This document shows positions 15,299-21,942 of a stretch of DNA of 35,257 nucleotides, in pieces. This DNA comes from CAYQCH01 sp964415935 (GTDB taxonomy: Bacteria > Patescibacteriota > Patescibacteriia > VMEV01 > CAYQCH01): the NCBI GenBank assembly GCA_964415935.1, contig CAYQCH010000010.1:1-35257 (forward strand), written 5' to 3'. Under the pieces are notes generated by a model. The model had not been told where the DNA came from. It saw only the letters and a list, made by a program, of their open reading frames with translations, and made no database searches. The position numbers were made by a program, and so were the translations under genes. Within the stretch, counting starts at the first letter, position 1, and the number at the start of each line of letters is the position of its first letter.

Positions 15299-15775
15299 AT
15301 GAAGCGTTATTTCGCAAGTGTCGGTCTGAGCGTCGTCTTGTTGTTCGCCGTGCTGGCTCCGGCGCAGGCGCAGTTAAAAAATCCCGGCGTATTCACGCGT
15401 TTAAGCGAGCAGTACTTTGGCGAAGTGTATAACACGGGTCAGAGCGTCAGCCTGGAGCAGTCTTTGCCGCGCGCCATTGGCAGCATCATCTCCGCCGTGC
15501 TCGGCCTGGTGGGTGTCATTTTGCTGGTTATCATGGTCTATGCCGGCTTCCTCTGGCTCACGGCCGGCGGTGCCGACGAGCAGGTCGCGCATGCCAAGCA
15601 GCTTATCAAAAACGGCGTCATCGGCATGGCCATTACCCTCAGCGCCTTTGTCATTACGCAATTCGTGGTCAACCTGGTGACGGGCGCATTGCAGCAGGGA
15701 ACGGGCGAGCAGCAGCAGGTACAGCAGCGGCCATCGGGCGCACCGAGCAATACCGGCACAAGCGGCAGCGACTAG
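15299..15775 (+). CDS. VirB2/TrbC-like type IV secretion system pilin
   Basis: A 158-residue protein. Signal peptide residues 1-24 end in APAQA-Q. Two long hydrophobic helices follow: IGSIISAVLGLVGVILLVIMVYAGFLWLTAGG (about 60-92) and NGVIGMAITLSAFVITQFVVNLV (about 103-126), joined by a short polar loop (ADEQVAHAKQLIK). This is the TrbC/VirB2-type T4SS pilin pattern widespread in CPR genomes. The tail is Gln/Ser/Gly-rich. It would be processed and inserted in the membrane; whether it forms a conjugative or DNA-uptake filament cannot be told, since no VirB4 or VirD4 gene is in the window. A DNA-uptake role would fit with comM nearby but is inference. Confidence 0.82.
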   Translation: MKRYFASVGLSVVLLFAVLAPAQAQLKNPGVFTRLSEQYFGEVYNTGQSVSLEQSLPRAIGSIISAVLGLVGVILLVIMVYAGFLWLTAGGADEQVAHAKQLIKNGVIGMAITLSAFVITQFVVNLVTGALQQGTGEQQQVQQRPSGAPSNTGTSGSD

Positions 15776-15800
15776 CGCGCGGATTTTCAAATAAAAGAAC

Positions 15801-15833
15801 AGAGGCGTTTCCACGTGGGAAACGCCTCTTTCC
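15801..15833. terminator. Bidirectional intrinsic terminator
   Basis: A 12-bp stem agaggcgtttcc (15801-15812) / ggaaacgcctct (15818-15829) with T-rich sequence on both sides (tttcc on plus; gttcttttattt on minus). It separates the convergent pilin and 15891 genes. Confidence 0.85.
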
Positions 15834-15890
15834 GTTCATGCCCCTTGCGGGGGAACAGATCGCCAGGATTGCTCCTGACTCGCGCCGCGG

Positions 15891-17369
15891 CTAGCGGGCG
15901 CTGGCGACGGTGCGCTCGCGGCTGACGATGCTGCCGTTCTCGACGGTGACCGTCTCGCCGCTGGCCAGCACGACCTTGCCGTTCTCGGGCATGGTTCGGC
16001 TGAACTGAACGTTGCCGTTCGCCATCATCAGGAAGGGGTGGCTGACGGTCCGCTCGACCCAGTCCCCTTCGTTGATGCGCACGTATCGCGTGCGCTGGCC
16101 CGGCCTCAGGTCGGCCGGGAACGGCTGGCCGATCGGCCGGCCGTTGACCAGGCGCGTGACCTTGTAGCAGTCCGACGGCACCTCGATGGTGCGCTGGACT
16201 TCCAGGCCGTCCGGACGGCTGTCGTCGTGGACGGTGACGGAGAAGCGGATGGGCTCACCCACGCCCTCCAGGAGGACCTCGAACTGGTCGTCCAGCGGCA
16301 CGTTGGGGCAGATCACCCCGAGCGTGACCGTGGCGCCGACGCGCTGGCCGCCGCTGCGGTTGGAGAGGATCTCGTTCTCACGAGAGAGGGCGTAGATCCG
16401 CTCGTCGCGCTGCTGCAGCCTGACCGTGCAGTCGGACCGCACGGCCGCAATCTCGGCGCTGTGGTCGCGCCGCAGCTCGATGAGTTCGGCCTCGGCCTCG
16501 GCGGAGATGCGCCGGATGGCCAGCGCATGCGCGCTGTTGAGGCCGGCGATGGTCGCCTGGGCCTCGGCCAGCCTGGCCAGCGCGGCGTCGCGCTGGTTGT
16601 CCGCCGCCATCACGGCCGCCACGTTGTCCAGCACCATCGCGCGGTTGTAGCTCGCGCGAAGGCTGTCCACCGTGCTGTTGAGGGCCGCGACCGTCGTGTT
16701 GTGCCGGGTGTCGACCGCGGACAGCTCGCGCTGGAAGCGCTGCTGGTCCTCGGTGCGGGCCTGCTGCGCGGTGGCCAGCGCCTTCTTGGTCTCGCCCAGC
16801 TCAGCCGGGATGCGGTCGATGTACTCGACCTTGGCCGGCCAGCCGAACTGGGTGGCCGCGAAGGTCGCGACCACCGTGATCAGGAAGGCCACCGCCAGCA
16901 TCTTGGGCTGCACCTGCCACGTGCCCGGCACCTTGGGCGCCGGCGGCGTGGTCGTGCTGCTCGAGCTGTTGGGCGGCGCGGACGGAGCCGTGCCGCCGGA
17001 CGAACCGGTGCTCGGCGGGGTCGCGGGCCGCGGCTGGACCGCGGGCAGGGCCGGGCCGTTGAGCTCGGCCTGCGCCAGAGCGGCGAACGCGGTGTCGGAC
17101 GACATCTCGGCGCTGACCTTGCCGAGCAGGCTGACCTGCGCCGGCGAGAGGTTGACGTTGTTGATGCTGTTGCCGTTGAGCACGTCGGCGACCACCGCCC
17201 CGAAGGGCGGGTTGCGGCGGATCTCCTGGATCACGTCCAGGATGACCAGCCGCTGCCGCTGCTGCGGCGTGATGGACGGCGCCGACGGCTGCGTCGGCTG
17301 GGAGGGAGCGGGGTTGCCGCCACCCGAACCACGACCGCCGCGACCGGAACCGGAAGACTGTTGAGCCAT
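15891..17369 (-). CDS. Membrane-anchored protein with Gly/Ser/Pro-rich N-terminus and long coiled coil
   Basis: A 492-residue protein from ATG 17369 (MAQQSSGSGRGG). Residues 1-40 are low complexity; about 45-115 is a helical domain (QRLVILDVIQEIRRNPPFGAVVADVLNG); a Pro/Ser/Thr linker precedes one TM segment (MLAVAFLITVVATFAATQFGW, about 155-176). A coiled coil of roughly 130 residues follows (ELGETKKALATAQQARTEDQQRF ... ISAEAEAELIELRRDHSAEIAAV), then beta-rich domains ending GKVVLASGETVTVENGSIVSRERTVASAR. No family is recognised. Start 17369 has ggggga about 8 nt upstream in a leader that shares acattgggggaa with the 33880 gene. The longer frame to 17432 overlaps the promoter. Third codon positions are almost all G/C. 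Confidence 0.7.
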   Translation of the reverse strand: MAQQSSGSGRGGRGSGGGNPAPSQPTQPSAPSITPQQRQRLVILDVIQEIRRNPPFGAVVADVLNGNSINNVNLSPAQVSLLGKVSAEMSSDTAFAALAQAELNGPALPAVQPRPATPPSTGSSGGTAPSAPPNSSSSTTTPPAPKVPGTWQVQPKMLAVAFLITVVATFAATQFGWPAKVEYIDRIPAELGETKKALATAQQARTEDQQRFQRELSAVDTRHNTTVAALNSTVDSLRASYNRAMVLDNVAAVMAADNQRDAALARLAEAQATIAGLNSAHALAIRRISAEAEAELIELRRDHSAEIAAVRSDCTVRLQQRDERIYALSRENEILSNRSGGQRVGATVTLGVICPNVPLDDQFEVLLEGVGEPIRFSVTVHDDSRPDGLEVQRTIEVPSDCYKVTRLVNGRPIGQPFPADLRPGQRTRYVRINEGDWVERTVSHPFLMMANGNVQFSRTMPENGKVVLASGETVTVENGSIVSRERTVASAR

Positions 17370-17435
17370 GTGAAAATTCCCCCAATGTACGACCTGGCCG
17401 GAATAGCCAGGCGGTTCCCATGCAGAGAACATAAA

Positions 17436-17464
17436 ATAATACTACAAATTTTTGATTTTGTCAA
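17436..17464 (-). promoter_or_regulatory. Near-consensus promoter of the 15891-17369 gene
   Basis: On the minus strand TTGACA (17464-17459), 17-bp spacer, TATTAT (17441-17436). A cctggc/gccagg hairpin (17393-17398/17406-17411) lies in the leader. Confidence 0.75.
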
Positions 17465-17532
17465 GCAATTTTGAGCTGTGCAGCACAATTTTTTATCTAA
17501 AATTAGCAAAAAATGAAAAATAAAATTGCTTT

Positions 17533-17544
17533 GCTAATATTAGC
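17533..17544. repeat. 12-bp palindrome, candidate operator
   Basis: GCTAATATTAGC is a perfect inverted repeat in the AT-rich divergent region, with attagcaaaaaat at 17502-17514 and further gctaa half sites at 17563 and 17685. It is a partner of the palindrome at 5614-5625. Confidence 0.45.
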
Positions 17545-17592
17545 CACATAACAAAATATTTCGCTAACTCTTGACAATTTTCATGCGCTTTG

Positions 17593-17620
17593 TTAACGGC
17601 AGGGCACCCTATGGCATAAT
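17593..17620 (+). promoter_or_regulatory. Candidate upstream promoter toward the 17784 gene
   Basis: TTAACG (17593-17598), 16-bp spacer, TGgCATAAT (-10 at 17615-17620, five of six consensus). Confidence 0.4.
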
Positions 17621-17663
17621 TGGGAACACCATTTTGATTGCAATCGACTTGGTAGCGAATTGC

Positions 17664-17692
17664 TTGACAAAACTACGAAAATTTGCTAATTT
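17664..17692 (+). promoter_or_regulatory. Candidate middle promoter toward the 17784 gene
   Basis: TTGACA (17664-17669), 17-bp spacer, TGcTAATTT (-10 at 17687-17692). The -10 overlaps a gctaa/ttagc pair. Confidence 0.45.
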
Positions 17693-17708
17693 AGCGCGTC
17701 ATTGTCTC

Positions 17709-17736
17709 TTGCCCCAGAACGGTTCTGTGGTAAGGT
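17709..17736 (+). promoter_or_regulatory. Proximal promoter with a palindrome in its spacer
   Basis: TTGCCC (17709-17714), 16-bp spacer, TGgTAAGGT (-10 at 17731-17736). The spacer holds the 13-bp palindrome CAGAACGGTTCTG (17715-17727), a possible operator. Further palindromes ggtcgtgacc (17734-17743) and gctggg/cccagc (17747-17752/17757-17762) follow in the leader before the ribosome site aagggg (17771-17776). Confidence 0.45.
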
Positions 17737-17783
17737 CGTGACCATCGCTGGGATCGCCCAGCACCCGGGAAAGGGGTACTCAG

Positions 17784-18917
17784 ATGCGCAAGTGGCGCAG
17801 CGCGATCACCAGTCTGGTGGTCGCCTTCCTGATGATGGTGTTCCACTCGCCGTCCGCCCGCGCGGATGGCGACAAGATCGACCTCTACCAGTCCTACCGC
17901 ATGCAGGTGCAGGCGGTCGGGACGGGCAGCGGCGACTCGGACGACTACCGGGCCTACGACCCGCCGGAAGACGAGATCGGCGGGGCCACGAGGGTCGGCC
18001 AGGACGAGCCGCAGGAAGGAGAGGGCGTGTACGCCTTCGACTTCCGCCGCACCAAGGTGTCCAAGCACAAGACCGTGGTGTGGGACTACGTCTACTCCGA
18101 GCTGGTGCTTGGCGGTGGACTGGCCGACACCATCGACGACGGCAAGGAAGCCGACGTCGTCAGCCTGTTCGGGTACATGCAGGGAAGCGTCCGCTTCCTC
18201 TCCATCAACCCGTCCAAGTGGCTGAGCATCCAGCTCGGGCCGCGCGCGTCCTTCGAGTATGCCGCGTTCGAGAGCGGCAGCTACGAAGGCGACAAGCTGC
18301 GGCTGGGCTTGCAAGCCGAGGCTGCCTTCCTCCACGTTCATCCCAATCCGCTGGGCTCGCTGCTCGTGCGGATGGGGGTGGCCTACGACAAGGAGACGGG
18401 CAGCAGCCGCATCAGCAACTACGAACTCGACTTCCAGGAGTCGTGGCTGCTGACCACCGAGATCGTCCTGGAGACGTACGTCACCAGGATCCGGAGCGGG
18501 CCGGCGTACAAGGTCTGGGGCAACCAGATCATCCGACCGGCGTGGTTTCACGCCATCCAGCTCCTCGCGCGCGTCAACGTCCAGCTCGACGAGAGCCGTA
18601 ACGAGAACTTCGACGGTCCGTCGACGGACAACACGTCGATCGAGCTGCAGTCCGTGGCCTTCATCTACCGCGGGGCCCAGCCCAACGGTGAATGGGCCGT
18701 CGGCCTGCTTCTCGGCTGCCGCTGGCATGAAGCCGCCGGCTACAGCAGCGTCGACCACGGGGACACCGTGCCGACCCTGCAGTACGGCGTCGTCGCGCGC
18801 TTCCAGCTCTGGAAGCATCTCATGCTCAACGTCAACGCGACGCTGCAGCAGGAGCTCCACGGCACCGACCGCATCAGCGGCACCATCGGCGCCAACCTCA
18901 CGCTCTTCGACTGGTAG
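17784..18917 (+). CDS. Secreted predicted beta-barrel (outer-membrane-protein-like)
   Basis: A 377-residue protein with a signal peptide (SAITSLVVAFLMMVFHSPSARA-D, about 1-31). After an acidic N-terminal stretch the mature part is a series of alternating amphipathic strands (VWDYVYSELVLGGGLAD, VSLFGYMQGSVRFLSI, WLSIQLGPRASFEYAAF, KLRLGLQAEAAFLHV, LLVRMGVAYDKETG, AIQLLARVNVQLDE, IELQSVAFIYRGA, WAVGLLLGCRWHEA, LQYGVVARFQLW, LMLNVNATLQQEL). It ends in GTIGANLTLFDW, with the C-terminal aromatic typical of outer-membrane barrels. I recognise no specific family. CPR cells are thought to have a single membrane, so a barrel is unexpected. Ribosome site aagggg is 7 nt upstream; the gene has its own terminator. 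Confidence 0.7.
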   Translation: MRKWRSAITSLVVAFLMMVFHSPSARADGDKIDLYQSYRMQVQAVGTGSGDSDDYRAYDPPEDEIGGATRVGQDEPQEGEGVYAFDFRRTKVSKHKTVVWDYVYSELVLGGGLADTIDDGKEADVVSLFGYMQGSVRFLSINPSKWLSIQLGPRASFEYAAFESGSYEGDKLRLGLQAEAAFLHVHPNPLGSLLVRMGVAYDKETGSSRISNYELDFQESWLLTTEIVLETYVTRIRSGPAYKVWGNQIIRPAWFHAIQLLARVNVQLDESRNENFDGPSTDNTSIELQSVAFIYRGAQPNGEWAVGLLLGCRWHEAAGYSSVDHGDTVPTLQYGVVARFQLWKHLMLNVNATLQQELHGTDRISGTIGANLTLFDW

Positions 18918-18935
18918 TCGTTGCGCGTGAAGCAC

Positions 18936-18992
18936 GGAAGGAGGGGGAGCGGGTCTTTTCCCGACCCGCTCCCCCTTCCACTCTTTCTTTTT
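18936..18992 (+). terminator. Strong intrinsic terminator of the 17784 gene
   Basis: A G/C-rich stem of at least 13 bp, gggggagcgggtc / gacccgctccccc, within 18936-18979, then actctttcttttt. Confidence 0.85.
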
Positions 18993-19017
18993 GCCCATTT
19001 TTCCTTGACAAAACGCC

Positions 19018-19046
19018 TTGACGGCGCACAATCCATCTGTTACGTT
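19018..19046 (+). promoter_or_regulatory. Candidate promoter of the 19175-20293 operon
   Basis: TTGACG (19018-19023), 17-bp spacer, TGtTACGTT (-10 at 19041-19046). A second -35-like TTGACA (19005-19010) with CACAAT (19027-19032, 16 bp) overlaps it. Confidence 0.5.
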
Positions 19047-19062
19047 GCTACGATTGCTTATC

Positions 19063-19152
19063 AGCAGAACTTGGCTAGGACTAGCCCCGCTCTGCTGGTC
19101 AGTAAACGAAACATATCGCCCTGCTGTGTAGGCAGGGTACGCTACAGACCAG
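19063..19152 (+). promoter_or_regulatory. Structured 5' leader of the 19175 lipoprotein gene
   Basis: Hairpin I: agcaga (19063-19068) / tctgct (19091-19096) enclosing ggctag/ctagcc (19073-19078/19081-19086). Domain II: ctggtc (19095-19100) / gaccag (19147-19152) enclosing ccctgc/gcaggg (19119-19124/19132-19137). The ends of I and II overlap by two bases, so the outer stems compete slightly. The ribosome site aaagggaggg follows at 19161-19170. Confidence 0.5.
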
Positions 19153-19174
19153 ATCTGAAGAAAGGGAGGGTGCC

Positions 19175-20050
19175 ATGCGCAGCCAGCGCGTGACCACCAG
19201 CAGCATCATCGTCATCTGTTCGCTCCTCGGTCTCGTCGGCTGCGGCGGCCTCCAGCAGGCCGAGTCGGTCCCCGTGATCGAGTCCGCGTCCAACACCGAC
19301 CCCGACCCCGGCAACGCCGCGGTCGAGGTCGCGCAGGGCGACGCCAAGACCGCGGCCGCCACGCTCACCCAGCGCCAGAGGGTCACCAAGGCCCAGCGCG
19401 CGGTGGACGTCAGCTACAACAGGCGGGCCAACCCGGGCATGGGCCGCGACGCCGGCAGCGTCTTCATGTACGTGCCCAAGGGCAAGCTGAACCTCCTGGA
19501 GGTGCGGCTGCGCATGCGAGACGAGGACGGCGACCCCATCCTCGACGAGCGGGGCAACCCCATGTTCGAGGACAAGCCCGAGGTGGTGTTCGTCCAGTGG
19601 CGCAGCTCCGGCCAGCCGTACGCGCCGGTTGCGGCGTGGTGGATGTACCCCGAGGACTACGGCATGGACCAGCTGCCGGCCAACATGCAGCCGCTCCACC
19701 TGCCGCCCAGCAACGACCCCGAGCTGCAGGGGGTCAACGGCCACGACCTGTGGTACGCCATCATCCCTTCCAGGGAGGTGTCGGCAGCCACCGCGGCGGG
19801 CATCCCCATGCGCCTGCGCTTCGAGGACGAGGAGGGCAACAACGCCTTCTTCACCTCCGAGACCTTCGGTCCCAACAGCACGGCTCTCGCGCTGTCGGCT
19901 GACGACGACGGCGTGCGCTGGGACATCATGGCCACCGACCTGCCGTCTGGCGAGCGAGTCCACGACCCGGTCCTGGTCAACCCGACCGCCCGGACGCGCG
20001 AGTTCATCCTCCGCGGCCGGCACCAGGACGAGGAGCAGGAGGTCGAGTAG
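19175..20050 (+). CDS. Putative lipoprotein, unknown function
   Basis: A 291-residue lipoprotein: MRSQRVTTSSIIVICSLLGLVGC with the lipobox LVGC and Cys at residue 23, followed by a G-G-L-Q-Q start of the mature chain. The mature part includes VFMYVPKGKLNLLEVRLRMRDEDGDPILDERGNPMFEDKPEVVFVQWRSSGQPYAPVAAWW and a possible beta-sandwich (IPMRLRFEDEEGNNAFFTSETFGP). It ends strongly acidic (QDEEQEVE). No family is recognised. The strong ribosome site aaagggaggg and the 20103-20145 hairpin bracket it. It is probably cotranscribed with 20293, since the hairpin between them lacks a U-tract. Confidence 0.75.
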   Translation: MRSQRVTTSSIIVICSLLGLVGCGGLQQAESVPVIESASNTDPDPGNAAVEVAQGDAKTAAATLTQRQRVTKAQRAVDVSYNRRANPGMGRDAGSVFMYVPKGKLNLLEVRLRMRDEDGDPILDERGNPMFEDKPEVVFVQWRSSGQPYAPVAAWWMYPEDYGMDQLPANMQPLHLPPSNDPELQGVNGHDLWYAIIPSREVSAATAAGIPMRLRFEDEEGNNAFFTSETFGPNSTALALSADDDGVRWDIMATDLPSGERVHDPVLVNPTARTREFILRGRHQDEEQEVE

Positions 20051-20102
20051 ACCCTCCTGTTCCCGAGGCGGCAACCACCCCGGCTGTCGCCTCAACGACC
20101 GA

Positions 20103-20145
20103 CTCCCCCCAGACCGATGCCCTTACGGGCTCGGTCTGGGGGGAG
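20103..20145 (+). other. Intercistronic hairpin without U-tract
   Basis: A perfect 15-bp stem ctccccccagaccga (20103-20117) / tcggtctggggggag (20131-20145), with inner gccc/gggc, followed by cgggacaac rather than T's. It is more like an mRNA-stabilising or processing hairpin than a terminator. Confidence 0.7.
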
Positions 20146-20167
20146 CGGGACAACTTTCATGTCTTTA

Positions 20168-20231
20168 GAAGCGATATGGCATGTGCATGCCGCCTCGCTT
20201 CCAAAGGCATACTGCATACGGCAACCTTTGG
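20168..20231 (+). promoter_or_regulatory. Structured leader of the 20293 gene
   Basis: Hairpin gaagcga (20168-20174) / tcgcttc (20195-20201) enclosing ggcatg/catgcc (20178-20183/20186-20191), then ccaaagg (20201-20207) / cctttgg (20225-20231). The two stems share one base and could stack. The ribosome site gaggaaggag (20276-20285) precedes the GTG. Confidence 0.5.
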
Positions 20232-20292
20232 CTCTGTAACAACGTTGGTCATCAACCCAATCCCACTGGCATCTAGAGGAAGGAGACCCTTC

Positions 20293-21807
20293 GTGAAGAA
20301 GCGTTCGTTCATCGCCGGCGTCGGCATGCTTGCCATGCTCGCCGCCGTCGTGTTCGCCCAGGACCGCGGCGGCACCGAGAAGACGGAGGTGCCGCCGGAG
20401 AACATCCACGGCATCCTCATGCGGGACAGCCTGCAGTCGCAGTTCCCCATGCAGGACCTCGGCCAGGAGAACATCATCTCCTGGCGGTACTCCGCGCCGT
20501 CGTTCACCAAGGCGCAGCTGCGTCTCGTGCTCGACGGCAACGTCCTCGATCGCATCGAGGTCGAGAACAACCAGCAGGCCGTCAAGCTGGAGCCCCGCCA
20601 CTTCGGCGGCAACCCGCCCAGGCCGCTGGCTCCTCGCACCGTCCAGGTGGTCGTCGTCCCGTACGACATCGCCGGCAAGCTGAAGGAGGGGGACTCCCTC
20701 ACCCTGAATCTGCAAGTGAGCGTCAACAGCGCGCCGGAGATCACCCAGCACCCGCCCGAGACCATCACGGTCAAGGGCAGCCAGCCCGTCGTCGTCCGCG
20801 CCAGCGTGCGCGACCTGGACATGGACAGGCTGGAGTGCAGGATCGAGCTGGAAGGCCAGCCGGTCACGGATCCGGTCGAGGTCAACGGTCAGGGGGAGGT
20901 CACGCTGACCTTCGGCCCCAACGGCCCCGTCTCCACCGTTCTGGAGCGGACGTACTGGCTCGTCGTCGACGACCTGCGCCCGTCCAGCCAGCCGGCTCGT
21001 TCCGAGTTCAAGGTGCGGTACATGCCGGAGGACGCGGTCGTGGCGGCCGGTGCTCCCAAGCCCGAGGCCGATGGGCCGGCTCCGGCCGCTCCCGACGGCA
21101 GCGGTCCCACCGGCCCCCTGGCCGGCGGTCCGCCCCCCGAGGGGCCCCGACCCGAGGCTGGTCCCGATGGCGCTCCGCCGCCGGAAGGTCCCAAGCCGGA
21201 GGGGGAGGCACCGGAGGCTCCCGCGGCCGAGGGCGAGACCAACGTCGAGGCTGGGCCTGACACGGCCCCGCCGCCCGTGAGCAGCAACAGGCTGCCCATG
21301 TTCGCCGGCCGCGGCCCCATCCTCTCCCCGCGCGGCGTGGCGCACGGCGAGGGTGTGGTCGGCGGCAAGTCCATCGCCGTCATCTGGGACGCTCCCGAGC
21401 AGGACGAGGACGGCGACCCCGTGTCGCTGGTCATCCGTCTGCGCGACCCGGGTGCCGTGGCCACCGCGGAACCGGTCGTCACCCTGACGACCACGGACCG
21501 GCGCGCGGTCATCCGCACGCCCTACGTCCGCGAGGAGAGGAGGTACACCCTGGAGGTGGCCCTCTTCGACGGCAAGGAGGAGAGCGCGCCGATCTCCGGC
21601 ATGGTCACGCTCACGCCTCTGCCCGCGGACGTCACGGCCGTCACCGACGAGGTTCGCTTCCGCGAGCGCGTCGTCATGACCCTGCCCACGCAGGGGCATG
21701 CGGTCACTCAGGCCAACGGCCTGATGGACCCCGCCGCCCGCCGCCGTTCGGTCCAGCACCGGATCGAGACGGACGACGACGGCCGGGTGGTCATCCGGCG
21801 GGAGTAA
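20293..21807 (+). CDS. Secreted protein with beta-sandwich domains and Pro/Gly/Glu-rich linker
   Basis: A 504-residue protein, GTG start at 20293, chosen because a signal peptide (KKRSFIAGVGMLAMLAAVVFAQ, cleavage near residue 22) and the ribosome site gaggaaggag fit it; the in-frame upstream sequence is leader hairpin. Two Ig-like/cadherin-like beta regions (about 60-250: AQLRLVLDGNVLDRIEV, SAPEITQHPPETITVKGSQPVVVRASVRDLDMDRLECRIEL) are joined by a Pro/Gly/Glu/Ala linker (about 255-365, imperfect PEGP/PEA repeats) to another beta region (SIAVIWDAPEQDEDGDPVSLVIRLRDPG ... YTLEVALFDGKEESAPISG). The tail is basic/acidic. The unit has the look of a cell-surface stalk protein. No specific family is recognised. 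It is the last gene of the 19175 operon. Confidence 0.7.
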   Translation: MKKRSFIAGVGMLAMLAAVVFAQDRGGTEKTEVPPENIHGILMRDSLQSQFPMQDLGQENIISWRYSAPSFTKAQLRLVLDGNVLDRIEVENNQQAVKLEPRHFGGNPPRPLAPRTVQVVVVPYDIAGKLKEGDSLTLNLQVSVNSAPEITQHPPETITVKGSQPVVVRASVRDLDMDRLECRIELEGQPVTDPVEVNGQGEVTLTFGPNGPVSTVLERTYWLVVDDLRPSSQPARSEFKVRYMPEDAVVAAGAPKPEADGPAPAAPDGSGPTGPLAGGPPPEGPRPEAGPDGAPPPEGPKPEGEAPEAPAAEGETNVEAGPDTAPPPVSSNRLPMFAGRGPILSPRGVAHGEGVVGGKSIAVIWDAPEQDEDGDPVSLVIRLRDPGAVATAEPVVTLTTTDRRAVIRTPYVREERRYTLEVALFDGKEESAPISGMVTLTPLPADVTAVTDEVRFRERVVMTLPTQGHAVTQANGLMDPAARRRSVQHRIETDDDGRVVIRRE

Positions 21808-21834
21808 CATCCCCGACGACGACCGCCCACAACG

Positions 21835-21891
21835 CACCCGCGTCTGTTCCATCGCCTCACGGCGAGAAGAACAGACGCGGGTGTTCCTTTT
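21835..21891 (+). terminator. Intrinsic terminator of the 20293 gene
   Basis: A perfect 15-bp stem cacccgcgtctgttc (21835-21849) / gaacagacgcgggtg (21869-21883) with inner cgcc/ggcg, then ttccttttt. Confidence 0.9.
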
Positions 21892-21924
21892 TCGGCGCAT
21901 TTATGGGCTGAACTCGCCGCGCTC

Positions 21925-21933
21925 TGATATACT
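21925..21933 (+). promoter_or_regulatory. Extended -10 promoter of the O-antigen-ligase-like gene
   Basis: TGaTATACT (21925-21933) ends 9 nt before the ATG at 21943, so the mRNA would be almost leaderless. No -35 is seen. Confidence 0.6.
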
Positions 21934-21942
21934 GAAAGAACT

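Noticed and set aside
16038..17474. Long plus-strand open frame opposite the 15891-17369 gene
   Set aside because: Shadow frame of a G/C-rich gene: Gly/Arg/Ala/His-rich, no ribosome site, and it runs through the opposite gene's promoter.
17691..19031. 446-codon minus-strand open frame opposite the 17784 gene
   Set aside because: Shadow frame with no start signals; it crosses both the promoter and the terminator of the real gene.
15891..21807. Contamination or chimeric assembly as explanation of the G/C-rich block
   Set aside because: Not fully excluded, but the block is one of several inserts in continuous sequence, and its AT-rich promoter region shares motifs (attagcaaaaaat, tgtggtaaggtcg, TTGACA spacing) with native genes.
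20092..21900. 602-codon minus-strand open frame opposite the 20293 gene
   Set aside because: Low-complexity Arg/Gly/Asp composition and it spans a terminator hairpin; the plus-strand gene has a signal peptide and ribosome site.
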